NCBI RefSeq assembly: GCF_947487805.1
Contig: NZ_CANKXW010000002.1
Span: 310,001 to 374,000 of the forward strand
Reading direction: 5' to 3'
Length of the DNA stretch: 64,000 nucleotides
From: an uncultured Tateyamaria sp.
GTDB lineage: Bacteria; Pseudomonadota; Alphaproteobacteria; Rhodobacterales; Rhodobacteraceae
A program made the position numbers and the translations under genes. Each line of letters starts with the position of its first letter. Position 1 is the first letter of the stretch. Below are positions 55,546-64,000 of the stretch, piece by piece. Under the pieces are notes generated by a model. That model was not told the origin of the DNA. It did not search any database and was given only the letters and a program-made list of their open reading frames with translations.

Positions 55546-57705
55546 ATGCCAGAACCAAAGATCACCGAGGACCTGATTGCCAGCCACGGGCTCAGCCCGG
55601 ATGAATACGACCGCATCCTCGAGATCATCGGCCGCGAACCGACCTTCACCGAGCTGGGGATCTTCTCGGCCATGTGGAACGAGCACTGTTCCTACAAATC
55701 CTCCAAACTGCACCTGAAAAAGCTGCCCACCACCGGCCCGCAAGTGATCTGCGGCCCCGGTGAGAACGCAGGCGTCGTCGACATCGGCGACGGTCAGGCC
55801 GTGGTCTTCAAGATGGAAAGCCACAACCACCCCTCCTACATCGAACCCTACCAGGGGGCCGCCACCGGCATGGGCGGCATCCTGCGCGACGTCTTCACCA
55901 TGGGCGCGCGCCCAATCGCGTCCATGAACGCGCTCAGCTTTGGCGAGCCCTCCCATCCCAAGACCCGCCAGCTCGTGCACGGCGTGGTCGAAGGCATCGG
56001 CGGCTACGGCAACGCCTTCGGTGTGCCCTGCGCGGGTGGCGAAGTCCGCTTTGACCCCGCTTATAACGGCAACTGCCTCGTGAACGCCTTTGCCGCTGGC
56101 CTCGCAGACGCGGACAAGATCTTCTACTCCGCCGCCTCCGGCATCGGCATGCCAGTTGTGTACCTCGGGGCCAAGACGGGCCGCGACGGTGTGGGCGGCG
56201 CCACCATGGCCTCCGCCGAGTTCGACGACACGATCGAAGAGAAACGCCCCACCGTGCAGGTCGGCGATCCCTTCACCGAAAAGCGGCTGATGGAGGCGAC
56301 ACTCGAGCTGATGCAGACCGGCGCCGTGATCTCGATCCAGGACATGGGGGCCGCGGGCCTCACCTGTTCGGCCGTGGAAATGGGCGACAAGGGCGGCCTC
56401 GGGGTCAAGCTGAACCTCAACGCCGTGCCCGTGCGCGAAGAGAACATGACCGCCTATGAAATGATGCTCTCCGAAAGCCAGGAACGCATGCTCATGGTGC
56501 TCAAGCCCGAGCTAGAGGCCGAAGCCAAGGCCGTGTTCGACAAATGGGACCTCGACTTTGCCATCGTCGGCGAAACCATCCCCGAGGACCGCTTCGTCAT
56601 CGAACATGACGGCGTGATCAAGGCCGACCTGCCGCTGTCGAAACTCTCCTCCGAAGCGCCCGAATACGACCGCCCCTGGGTGCCGACCCCCGCCGCAGCA
56701 CCGCTGGACGACGTGCCCGCCATCGACCCCATCGACGGGCTCAAGGCGCTGCTCTCCAGCCCCAATTACGCGGCCAAGACCTGGGTCTTCGAGCAATACG
56801 ACACGATGGTCATGGCCGACACCGCCCGCACGCCCGGTTTGGGCGCGGGCATCATGCGCGTGCACGGCACCGAAAAATCCCTCGCCTTCACCTCCGACGT
56901 CACCCCCCGCTACGTCAAGGCAAACCCGGTAAAGGGTGGCAAACAGGCCGTCGCCGAAGCCTACCGCAACCTCACCGCCTCAGGTGCCACGCCGCTCGCC
57001 ACCACCGACAACCTGAACTTCGGCAACCCGGAGAAACCCGAAATCATGGGCCAGTTCGTGGGCGCGCTCGACGGCATCGGACAGGCCTGCGCCGCTCTCG
57101 ACATGCCCATCGTGTCAGGCAATGTCTCGCTTTACAACGAAACCGACGGCACCGGCATCCTGCCCACCCCAACCATCGGCGCCGTGGGCCTGATCGATCA
57201 CCCGGACGACATCATCGGCTGCGACGTGCGCGACGGCCACGTGGCCCTGCTGGTGGGCGAATGCGGCGGGCATCTTGGCCAGTCGGCCCTGCTGGCCGAA
57301 GTCTTTGGCCGCGCCGATGGCGACGCCCCCCATGTCGACCTGGCGGCGGAAAAACGCAATGGCGACTTCATCCGCGCCAACCGCAGCCTGATCACCGCCT
57401 GCACCGACCTCAGCGACGGGGGCCTCGCCATGGCGGCGTTCGAACTGGCCGACGCCTCCGGTGTCGGCGTCTGGATCGACGCCAGCGAGATGGGCAGCTT
57501 CTTTGGAGAGGATCAGGCCCGCTACCTCGTGGCCTGCAACTTCGACAAGGCCGAAGCGCTGATGATCGCCGCAGGCCAGGCCGGAGTGCCGATCGTGTCC
57601 GTGGGCAAATTCTCCGGCGATACGGTCTGGATGGGCAACAGCTCCGCCCCCCTGGCCGAGCTCAGCGCCATCTACCACAGCACCTTCGCCGACACCTTTG
57701 CCTGA
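55546..57705 (+). CDS. purL: Phosphoribosylformylglycinamidine synthase, large subunit PurL
   Basis: A 719-residue ATP-dependent enzyme of purine synthesis, of the small (two-subunit plus PurS/PurQ) type. Early segments are [19 protein letters not shown] and [20 protein letters not shown]. The two AIRS-like halves show [19 protein letters not shown] and [40 protein letters not shown] is another standard segment. The start follows cgggggacacc. An 18-bp palindrome lies upstream. Confidence 0.97.
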   Translation: MPEPKITEDLIASHGLSPDEYDRILEIIGREPTFTELGIFSAMWNEHCSYKSSKLHLKKLPTTGPQVICGPGENAGVVDIGDGQAVVFKMESHNHPSYIEPYQGAATGMGGILRDVFTMGARPIASMNALSFGEPSHPKTRQLVHGVVEGIGGYGNAFGVPCAGGEVRFDPAYNGNCLVNAFAAGLADADKIFYSAASGIGMPVVYLGAKTGRDGVGGATMASAEFDDTIEEKRPTVQVGDPFTEKRLMEATLELMQTGAVISIQDMGAAGLTCSAVEMGDKGGLGVKLNLNAVPVREENMTAYEMMLSESQERMLMVLKPELEAEAKAVFDKWDLDFAIVGETIPEDRFVIEHDGVIKADLPLSKLSSEAPEYDRPWVPTPAAAPLDDVPAIDPIDGLKALLSSPNYAAKTWVFEQYDTMVMADTARTPGLGAGIMRVHGTEKSLAFTSDVTPRYVKANPVKGGKQAVAEAYRNLTASGATPLATTDNLNFGNPEKPEIMGQFVGALDGIGQACAALDMPIVSGNVSLYNETDGTGILPTPTIGAVGLIDHPDDIIGCDVRDGHVALLVGECGGHLGQSALLAEVFGRADGDAPHVDLAAEKRNGDFIRANRSLITACTDLSDGGLAMAAFELADASGVGVWIDASEMGSFFGEDQARYLVACNFDKAEALMIAAGQAGVPIVSVGKFSGDTVWMGNSSAPLAELSAIYHSTFADTFA

Positions 57706-57710
57706 AACGG

Positions 57711-57762
57711 GTCGGTGGGCGGGCGCCTTTCGGACCGCAGGTCCGGAACAGTCCCGCCCGAC
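57711..57762. terminator. Hairpin between convergent purL and VWA genes
   Basis: GTC and GGGCGGG (57711-57723) pair with CCCGCCC and GAC (57753-57762), enclosing a second small hairpin ggaccgcaggtcc. No T-run follows on either side, so an end-of-transcript role is only probable. Confidence 0.4.
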
Positions 57763-57765
57763 GAC

Positions 57766-59013
57766 CTAAAGCAGCGCCATCAAACGGGCTTTCTCACCCG
57801 CATCGTCGCGCCGGGAAATCACCGCTGCCAGCTCTTCCAGCGACGCGATGGAGTGACCTGCGCGAAAGCTGTCCACATGCGGCAGCATCGCCGCGATCCC
57901 GCGCGCCTTCGGGGCGAATTCGCCCCACCGCAACAAGGGGTTGATCCAGATCAGCCGCGACGATGACAGCTGCAAACGCTGCATCTGCCGCGCCAGCGCC
58001 CCCGGGTCGTCGCGGTCCAGACCGTCGGTGATCAGCAGCACCACCGCACCCTGCCCCAGCACCCGCCGCGACCAGTCGCGGTTGAACGCCTCCAGACAGG
58101 CGCCGATGCGCGTGCCCCCTTCCCAGTCCTGTGCCTCCTGCCCGGCTGCCCGCAGGGCGGCATCCACGTCGCGCTGATGCAAATGGCGCGAAATATTGGT
58201 CAACCGCGTGCCAAAGGTGAACGCATGCACCCGCGACCAGCCCGCGCCGCGCGCATTGGCCACCGCGTGCACATAGTGCAGCACCGCGCGGGAATACTGG
58301 CTCATCGACCCCGAGATATCGCAGAGCACGACGAGGTTCGGAAAGCGCACCCTGGGCGTCTTGCGCCGCAGATCGCCCAGATCGCCACCCTGCCGCAAAG
58401 CGGCGCGCAGGGTGCGGGCCGCATCGATGCCGCCGCGCGCTGCCGCCTTCGTGCGCCGCGTGGTCACCGGGTCCACTGGCAGCGCCATGCGCGCCAGCAT
58501 CGCCTTGGCCTGGGCCATCTCCGCCGTGCTCATCTGTTCGAAGTCGAGGGTCTTGAACTGTTCCTCGTGGCTCATGGTCAGCGAGGCATCAATCTCGATC
58601 TCTGTGCCCTCGTCGCTGTCCTCGGGCAGGTCGATATCGCCGCCCGCCCCATCCAGCAGCGCCTCGGCCGCGCGTTTTTCCGCCGCCTGCGCGCCGCGAT
58701 CCTCCTGCACGCCGCGCACCGCCGGCAGCATCGCGGCCATCATATGTTCCAGATAGCGCGGATCGCGCCAATAGAGGCGGAACACCTGAGCAAAAACCGC
58801 GCGATGTTCGGGTTTGGCTACGAAACAGGCGTGCAGCGTCCAGTAGAAGTCGCGCTTGTCCGTGAAACCCGCAGCAGAGACCGCAGCGATCGCATCGATG
58901 ACCCGGCCCGTGCCGATGGGCAGGCCCGCGCGCCGCAGTGCCCGCGCGAAATGGGTGATGTTGCCCGCCAGTTTCGGGTCGTCCGGCAGATCGAGGGGCG
59001 CGTATTCAACCAT
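57766..59013 (-). CDS. VWA domain (CoxE-like) protein
   Basis: A 415-residue cytoplasmic protein of the CoxE/VWA-containing family. The von Willebrand A domain begins at about residue 225 with the metal-ion site DISGSMS (232-238), followed by the TRIGACLEAF and LITDGLDRDD parts. The N-terminal 200 residues are helical with an acidic stretch (about 126-142). It is paired with the MoxR ATPase gene upstream (57 nt apart). In CO dehydrogenase clusters, CoxD (MoxR) and CoxE (VWA) mature the enzyme. No CODH gene is in the window, so the client is unknown. Confidence 0.88.
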   Translation of the reverse strand: MVEYAPLDLPDDPKLAGNITHFARALRRAGLPIGTGRVIDAIAAVSAAGFTDKRDFYWTLHACFVAKPEHRAVFAQVFRLYWRDPRYLEHMMAAMLPAVRGVQEDRGAQAAEKRAAEALLDGAGGDIDLPEDSDEGTEIEIDASLTMSHEEQFKTLDFEQMSTAEMAQAKAMLARMALPVDPVTTRRTKAAARGGIDAARTLRAALRQGGDLGDLRRKTPRVRFPNLVVLCDISGSMSQYSRAVLHYVHAVANARGAGWSRVHAFTFGTRLTNISRHLHQRDVDAALRAAGQEAQDWEGGTRIGACLEAFNRDWSRRVLGQGAVVLLITDGLDRDDPGALARQMQRLQLSSSRLIWINPLLRWGEFAPKARGIAAMLPHVDSFRAGHSIASLEELAAVISRRDDAGEKARLMALL

Positions 59014-59023
59014 GCCCGCGACC

Positions 59024-59068
59024 GGGGGCCAGCCCCCGGACCCCCGAGGTATTTGAGGCGAAAGGAAG
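59024..59068. repeat. Dispersed intergenic repeat, copy 3 (minus orientation)
   Basis: A perfect GGGGGC-CA-GCCCCC hairpin (59024-59037) is followed by the reverse complement of cttcctttcgcctcaaatac-ctcggggg (59041-59068), nearly identical to 42907-42932. It lies between the VWA and MoxR genes. Confidence 0.7.
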
Positions 59069-59070
59069 CA

Positions 59071-59979
59071 TCAGGCGGGTTCGAGCGATGCTTTGGCTTC
59101 GTCCAGCAGGCGTTTGGCCTCGGAGCCCTGGAGTTTCTGGATGTCGTCCTGGTATTTCAGCACCGCCCCCAGCGTGTCGGCGATGACCTCGGGCGACAGC
59201 GTCAGCACGTCGAGCGCCAGCAGGCATTTGGCCCAGTCGATGGTTTCGGCGACGCCGGGTTTCTTGAAGAGGTCCTCGGTGCGCAGGCGCTGGACAAAGG
59301 CCACCACTTCGCGGCTGAGGCTTTCAGCAGCCTCGGGCGCGCGGGCGGTGAGGATCTCCATCTCGCGGTCGAAGTCGGGGTAGTCGACCCAGTGGTAGAG
59401 GCAGCGGCGCTTGAGCGCGTCGTGGACCTCGCGGGTGCGGTTGGAGGTGAGGATCACGATGGGGGGTTCGGGCGCCTTGATCGTGCCCAGTTCGGGGATG
59501 GTGACCTGGAAGTCGGAGAGCGCTTCGAGCAGGAAGGCTTCGAACGGCTCGTCGGTGCGGTCCAGTTCGTCGATCAGCAGCACGGGCGCGCCACCCGCGT
59601 CCGGGCGCATGGCGTCGAGCAGCGGGCGTTCGATCAGGTAGTCGTCGGAAAAGAGTTCCGCCTGCAGCGCCTTGCGGTCGGCGGTGCCTGCGGCTTCGGC
59701 AGTGCGGATGGCCACCATCTGCGCGGCGAAGTTCCATTCGTAGACGGCGGAGGACGCATCGAGCCCTTCGTAGCATTGCAGGCGGATCAGGCGGCGGCCG
59801 AGGCCTGCGCTGATCGCCTTGGCGATCTCGGTCTTGCCGGTGCCGGCCTCCCCTTCGAGAAAGAGCGGGCGGCCCAGCGACAGGCTGAGGAAGGTGACGG
59901 TGCCGAGGCTGCGGTCACAGACATAGCCCTGTTCGGCCAGCATGGACTGGACGGCGTCGATGGAAGAGATGTCGGGCAT
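59071..59979 (-). CDS. MoxR family AAA+ ATPase
   Basis: A 302-residue AAA+ ATPase. Walker A is GEAGTGKT (43-50) and Walker B is LLIDELDR (134-141); the sensor segment is VILTSNRTRE, and the C-terminal lid domain follows. It is a chaperone that acts with the adjacent VWA protein to fold or activate a metalloenzyme. The ATG at 59977-59979 begins the natural N-terminus; the longer frame has no support. Gap of 57 nt to the VWA gene holds the repeat element. Confidence 0.92.
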   Translation of the reverse strand: MPDISSIDAVQSMLAEQGYVCDRSLGTVTFLSLSLGRPLFLEGEAGTGKTEIAKAISAGLGRRLIRLQCYEGLDASSAVYEWNFAAQMVAIRTAEAAGTADRKALQAELFSDDYLIERPLLDAMRPDAGGAPVLLIDELDRTDEPFEAFLLEALSDFQVTIPELGTIKAPEPPIVILTSNRTREVHDALKRRCLYHWVDYPDFDREMEILTARAPEAAESLSREVVAFVQRLRTEDLFKKPGVAETIDWAKCLLALDVLTLSPEVIADTLGAVLKYQDDIQKLQGSEAKRLLDEAKASLEPA

Positions 59980-60052
59980 GGGTGTTCCTTGCAGCTTTGC
60001 GCCCAAGGTGCACCGCTGATGCCTGCCGTCAAGGGGCGCGGCGTCGTTAACG

Positions 60053-60081
60053 TTGACGTGATTCGCCGCAAATGGCATGTT
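60053..60081 (+). promoter_or_regulatory. Candidate promoter for the glycosyltransferase cluster
   Basis: TTGACG (60053-60058) and CATGTT (60076-60081) are 17 nt apart, 116 nt before the first start codon. The -35 fits well, the -10 moderately. Confidence 0.3.
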
Positions 60082-60196
60082 GTGCGCAACGCAGGCGGAG
60101 CTTGCGTTAACCACAGAACAAGAGGTTTGCGGCATTCAGGACCGTGAACCCATCGAGGCGGCGGGCAATGGACCCCATCAGAAAGGCGGAGAGCGC

Positions 60197-61225
60197 ATGC
60201 GCGTGACGGCTGTGACTTGCGTCAAGAACGAAGGCCCGTTCCTGTTGGAATGGATCGCTTTCAACCGTTTGATCGGCGTGACGGACCACCTGTTTTATTC
60301 CAACGATTGCACCGACGGCACGGACCGGTTGCTGGATGCGCTGGCGGACCGGGGCCTGTGCCAGCATCTGCCGAACCCCGCAGAGGGGCGCAATTACCAG
60401 ATGGAGGCGCTGAAGGACGCGCGCCGTCATGACATCATCACCCAGGCCGACTGGGTCTGGGTCGCGGATGTGGACGAGTTTCTGAACATCCATGTGGGCG
60501 ATCACACGATCCCTGCGCTGATCGAGGCGTGTGGTGATCCGCAGGCGATTTCGGTGAATTTCCAGTTCTTTGCCAGCGGCGGTGTGGACGGGTTCGAGGA
60601 CAGGCCGGTGATCGAGCAGTTCACCCGCAGCCACAACCCGGACCTGTGGTGTGGCGAGGCCGCGATCGAGGTCAAGTCCCTGGTGCGACATGATTTTCCC
60701 TTGCAGTATTTTGGCGCGCACCGCCCTTTTCAAAAGGGCAAGGCGCGGCCCGAGTGGACCGATGGGTCCGGCCGCAAGGTGCCGCACAAGTTTCTGGTGG
60801 CGGCCAATCCGCGCCGCATCCGGCGGTTCCCGGCGCAGGGGGCGCGGCAGATGGCGACGTTGAACCACTATGCGCTGCGCAGCCTCGATAGCTATCTGGT
60901 TAAAAACGACCGCGGCGATGTGAACCGCGAAAACCGCGCCTTTGACGACACCTATTGGCGCGAGCGCAATGACCCGGCCTGGGAAGACCTGTCGATCCAG
61001 CGGTACCTGCCGGGGTTGAAAAAGGCGCTGGCGGAGTTGAAGAAAGACAAGGAGATCAAGGCGCTGCATGACGAAGCGGTGACGCTGCACATTGCCAAGC
61101 GCGATGAGTTGCTGGCCCAGCCTGCTTATCAGGCGATGCAGGCGCAGTTGCGCGCCGCCTCGACCCTGCCACCGCAGGAAGAAGCGATGTTGATCGAGCT
61201 GGGGCTGATGGAGCCTGCGGCATGA
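60197..61225 (+). CDS. Glycosyltransferase family 2 protein (GT92-like)
   Basis: A 342-residue GT-A fold protein. VTAVTCVKNEGPFLLEWIAF and GVTDHLFYSNDCTDGTDRLL are the nucleotide-sugar-binding part, and the metal motif is DVDEF (91-95). It is clearly paralogous to the C-terminal part of the gene at 61848 (shared W-x-GSG, LNHYALRS and R-x-R-x-FDDTYW-type positions). No transmembrane helix is visible. The ATG at 60197 follows ggcggagagcgc; upstream frames are not supported. It overlaps the sulfotransferase gene by ATGA. Confidence 0.82.
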   Translation: MRVTAVTCVKNEGPFLLEWIAFNRLIGVTDHLFYSNDCTDGTDRLLDALADRGLCQHLPNPAEGRNYQMEALKDARRHDIITQADWVWVADVDEFLNIHVGDHTIPALIEACGDPQAISVNFQFFASGGVDGFEDRPVIEQFTRSHNPDLWCGEAAIEVKSLVRHDFPLQYFGAHRPFQKGKARPEWTDGSGRKVPHKFLVAANPRRIRRFPAQGARQMATLNHYALRSLDSYLVKNDRGDVNRENRAFDDTYWRERNDPAWEDLSIQRYLPGLKKALAELKKDKEIKALHDEAVTLHIAKRDELLAQPAYQAMQAQLRAASTLPPQEEAMLIELGLMEPAA

Positions 61226-61848
61226 CACTCAAGGTCGTCAATCTGGGCCTGCCCAAGACCGGGACGACCACATTGGCGCGCGCGCTGCGCCGGGCCGGAC
61301 ACCATGTGGCTGACCACCGTATTCGCCCGCGCCAGACGCAGAATACGCAGTTGCACAACGCCTTTGTGGCGGACCTGCTTTATCGCGGGTATTTCGAAAC
61401 GGGTGATCCGGGCGTGTATTTCCAGGACTTTGACGCGATTTCGGAGATGAGCGTGCTGCGCGAGGGGCGGTCACTGTGGCCGCAGATGGATTACGGGCTG
61501 ATCATGGCCATTCGGGCACACAATCCGGGTGTAAAATTCCTCGCCTCGTCGCGCGATCCGTTTGCCATGTCGCAAAGCATGCTGGCCTGGTCCGATCTGG
61601 GCACCTCGCGCCTGCCGGGGTCGAACATTCCGGGCCTGCCCGAGGGATTCGGCGAGACCAGCATCGAACGGATGCAGTGGATCGAGGCGCATTATGCCCA
61701 TCTGCGCGCCATCTTTCGCGATGACGATGATTATCTGGAATATGACGTGGCCGACCCGGCCGCGCGCGACCTGATCAGCGGGTTCCTCGGGACACCGATC
61801 AACTGGTGGGGCAAGACGAATGTGAACAAGTTGAACGAGGTTGCGTGA
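61222..61848 (+). CDS. Sulfotransferase family protein
   Basis: A 208-residue P-loop protein. NLGLPKTGTTTLARAL (residues 7-22) is the 5' phosphosulfate-binding loop that grips the PAPS phosphate, with Lys12. IMAIRAHNPGVKFLASSRDP holds the 3' phosphate Arg/Ser site, and the C-terminal VADPAARDLISGFLG is the usual last helix. It should transfer sulfate to a carbohydrate or other acceptor. It overlaps both neighbours: ATGA upstream and TGATG downstream. Confidence 0.85.
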   Translation: MTLKVVNLGLPKTGTTTLARALRRAGHHVADHRIRPRQTQNTQLHNAFVADLLYRGYFETGDPGVYFQDFDAISEMSVLREGRSLWPQMDYGLIMAIRAHNPGVKFLASSRDPFAMSQSMLAWSDLGTSRLPGSNIPGLPEGFGETSIERMQWIEAHYAHLRAIFRDDDDYLEYDVADPAARDLISGFLGTPINWWGKTNVNKLNEVA

Positions 61849-64000
61849 TGAAAATCCACCTGCATATCGGACTGGAACAGGTGGGCGCGGATCGCCTGCA
61901 ATCGGTGCTGGCCACCAAGCGGGATCAGCTGATCACCAAGGGGGTGCTCTATGCGCGCAGCCCCGGCAACAAGAACCATACGCGCCTTTATATGGCCGTC
62001 ACGGACCCCGCGCATATCGATCCGCTGCGGTATAATCGCGGGTATATCACCGGCGACAAGCAAAAGGTGCTGCGCGATGCGCTGGCGGGTGATCTGGCCA
62101 AGGAAGTGGCGCAACATGAGCCCGATCACCTGATCCTGTCGGCCTCCCAACTTGGGGTCAGCCTGATTGCGCGGTCGGAGCTGGAGACGTTGAAGGCGCT
62201 GCTGACGCCGCTGTCTGACGACATTCGGATCATTGCGCATGTGGACGAGCCTGCGCGCTTGCTGACGCGGCACTACGGCGAACAGATCCTTGAGGGGCGC
62301 GGCGTGTCGCTGGCGCAGGAGATGGCGCTGGCGGGGACGGACACGTGGTGGGCCGATGCGCTGGCCGAGGCGCCCAAGGTGAACCCGCAGGCGGGTGTGT
62401 TTATTGAGAACCAGGGCGCGCCGTTCTGGCTGGATTATGCAGCGTTGGAACGTCACTGGAACGCGGTGTTTGGCGCGGGCGCTCTGACCTTCCGCGCCTA
62501 TGACGCGGAGGCATTTGCCGCCGAGACGGTGACGGATGAGATTCGCGCGGCGTTCGAGATCGAGAGTGCGATTGGCAAAGCCACGGCGGTCGATGTGCCG
62601 GAGGCCCCGTCGGCGGCATGGCTGGCGCGCGGGCGGCAGTTGAACGATCTGATCCTGCGGGTCCTCAAGGCCGAAAAGCGGATATTGCCACGGCAGTTGT
62701 GGCGATCTTTTGTCAATGAAATCAAGGTGAACGGGGACGCAATTGATCCGGCATCCCTGTCGGCCATTTCCAAGACCTTTGCCACCCAGAACAAGGCGAT
62801 TGCCAAGGCGCATGGCTTGCCTGCGGACCTGTTCAAGGCCCCGCGTGCCAAGAAGGCGTGGGAAGAGGCGGACCCGACACTGGGGTTCCGGGCGTCGCAA
62901 TACCTGCTTGGATTCATGTGGCGCATCGACAAGGCCACGCAGGAGGAACGCAAGAGCAAGGCCGCCGATCTGGCGCGGCTGAACGGGACCGCCGCCCCTG
63001 CACCTGCCGCTGTTGCCACGCCGGATGATGGGCTGACCGACAGTGCGCGGGCGCTGATGCCGCCGCTTGCCGTGCAGAATTTCGAGAAACTGCGCACGTC
63101 CTCCTTTGCGCCGCACAACAAGCTGGGCGCGGTGAACGAGGAAGAGCTGGCCGCGGCCTATACGCCCCTGCCCCCGCGTGACCTGCCCAAGGGGTCGACC
63201 GGGAATGTGATTGTCGGCTGTATGAAGAACGAGGCACCATACATTGTCGAATGGGTCGCCTATCACCGCGCGATGGGCGTGGACAATTTCCTGATCTACA
63301 CCAATGGCTGCGAGGACGGGACGAGCGAGATCCTCGACCGGCTGCAAGAGATGGGCGTGATCCAGCACCGCAACAACGACAACTGGAAGGGCAATTCGCC
63401 CCAGCAATACGCGCTGAACCAGTCGCTGAAGGAGCCGTTGATCAAGAAGGCCGACTGGATCATCCACATCGACGTGGACGAGTTCATGAATGTGCGCACG
63501 GGCAATGGGACGTTGCAGGATTTCTTTGACGCAGTGCCGGATGCGACCAATGTGGCGATGACCTGGCGGCTCTTTGGGCACAACGGGGTGACGGATCTGA
63601 AGGATGAGTTTGTCATCGATCAGTTCGACCATTGCGCGCCGAAATTCTGCCCCAAGCCGCACACGGTCTGGGGGTTCAAGACGATGTTCAAGAACATCGG
63701 CGCCTACGAAAAGATCAGCTGCCACCGGCCCAACAAGCTGGATCCGAAATTTGCCAAGAAAGTGCGCTGGGTGAATGGATCCGGCAAGGATATGACCAAG
63801 GAAGTGGCCGAGAACGGGTGGAGAAGTTCGAAAAAGTCAATCGGCTATGACCTGCTTCAGCTCAATCACTATGCGTTGCGGTCTGCCGAGAGCTTTTTGA
63901 TCAAGCGGCAGCGGGGCCGCGCGCTGCACGTGGATCGGTCTATCGGGATCAACTATTGGATCCGCATGGACTGGTCCGATTTCCGCGACATCACGATCAA
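61848..64000 (+). CDS. Fusion of a degenerate sulfotransferase-like domain and a GT2/GT92 glycosyltransferase, 3' truncated by window edge
   Basis: The frame is open from ATG 61848 (overlapping the sulfotransferase stop) through the last base, at least 717 residues. Residues 1-260 resemble the bacterial sulfotransferase/'KTGTT' fold: HLHIGLEQVGADRLQS, then NKRDQL-like TKRDQLITKGVLYARSPGNK. The P-loop Lys-Thr-Gly-Thr-Thr is replaced by QVGAD, so PAPS binding should be lost. Residues 260-450 are charged and helical. The GT domain starts at about residue 453 (VIVGCMKNEAPYIVEWVAY) with DVDEF at 542-546. It continues past WVNGSGKD and LNHYALRSAESF. It is coupled to the glycosyltransferase and sulfotransferase genes. 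Confidence 0.75.
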   Translation, partial: MKIHLHIGLEQVGADRLQSVLATKRDQLITKGVLYARSPGNKNHTRLYMAVTDPAHIDPLRYNRGYITGDKQKVLRDALAGDLAKEVAQHEPDHLILSASQLGVSLIARSELETLKALLTPLSDDIRIIAHVDEPARLLTRHYGEQILEGRGVSLAQEMALAGTDTWWADALAEAPKVNPQAGVFIENQGAPFWLDYAALERHWNAVFGAGALTFRAYDAEAFAAETVTDEIRAAFEIESAIGKATAVDVPEAPSAAWLARGRQLNDLILRVLKAEKRILPRQLWRSFVNEIKVNGDAIDPASLSAISKTFATQNKAIAKAHGLPADLFKAPRAKKAWEEADPTLGFRASQYLLGFMWRIDKATQEERKSKAADLARLNGTAAPAPAAVATPDDGLTDSARALMPPLAVQNFEKLRTSSFAPHNKLGAVNEEELAAAYTPLPPRDLPKGSTGNVIVGCMKNEAPYIVEWVAYHRAMGVDNFLIYTNGCEDGTSEILDRLQEMGVIQHRNNDNWKGNSPQQYALNQSLKEPLIKKADWIIHIDVDEFMNVRTGNGTLQDFFDAVPDATNVAMTWRLFGHNGVTDLKDEFVIDQFDHCAPKFCPKPHTVWGFKTMFKNIGAYEKISCHRPNKLDPKFAKKVRWVNGSGKDMTKEVAENGWRSSKKSIGYDLLQLNHYALRSAESFLIKRQRGRALHVDRSIGINYWIRMDWSDFRDITI

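Overview
This window is chromosomal DNA from a high-GC alphaproteobacterium, most likely a member of the Rhodobacteraceae (Roseobacter group). Evidence for this is the gene order trpG-trpD-trpC-moaC-moeA-lexA-comEC-gltX-gltA, a class II (B12-dependent) ribonucleotide reductase as nrdJ, a GAAC-N7-GAAC LexA box of the alphaproteobacterial type, a GH108 endolysin/holin pair of the gene-transfer-agent kind, and dispersed short GC-rich intergenic repeats. Almost everything is housekeeping. I see no insertion sequence, prophage, CRISPR array or rRNA. The one tRNA is tRNA-Pro(UGG).

Layout. 1-5.3 kb: the end of an MFS transporter, converging on a minus-strand operon cysS-cimA-methyltransferase-squalene/phytoene-synthase-like protein (probably a complex I assembly factor). 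5.5-10.9 kb: a YjbR-like protein, an aminotransferase, an MttB-family methyltransferase without pyrrolysine, an outer-membrane barrel protein, a secreted EF-hand protein and a small sigma factor. 10.9-15.5 kb: nrdJ with a long structured 3' region and tandem terminators, then a 530-nt intergenic region with DnaA-box-like sites. 15.5-21.3 kb: a lipoprotein, tRNA-Pro, DUF192, a double cold-shock protein, pdxH, fabI, a LysE exporter, gpt and a second aminotransferase. 21.3-32.3 kb: ppiD-like chaperone-trpE-deacylase, an oppositely oriented polysaccharide-deacetylase-like gene, then trpG-trpD-trpC-moaC-moeA and lexA. 32.3-39.5 kb: comEC (with a threefold degenerate duplication at its 3' end), gltX, gltA and an RTX-repeat protein.

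39.5-47.5 kb is a minus-strand block: argC-ccmE-endolysin-holin-ccmF-ccmH-paaG, with murI and an acyltransferase upstream. The cytochrome c maturation genes are split by the lysis pair. 47.5-55.2 kb: an indolepyruvate ferredoxin oxidoreductase divergent from a LysR regulator, with an inverted-repeat operator between them, then an MscS-type channel and a small secreted PRC-barrel-like protein. 55.5-60 kb: purL, and a MoxR ATPase/VWA protein pair. 60.2-64 kb: three translationally coupled genes for a glycosyltransferase, a sulfotransferase, and a fusion of a degenerate sulfotransferase-like domain with a second glycosyltransferase that runs off the window.

The most interesting unexplained signals are the structured RNA region and paired terminators after nrdJ, the tandem duplication of the lexA/comEC 3' junction, the lysis cassette inside the ccm genes with a CtrA-like site, and the degenerate sulfotransferase-glycosyltransferase fusion. 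All functional calls come from reading the sequence and recalled family knowledge; no searches were run.
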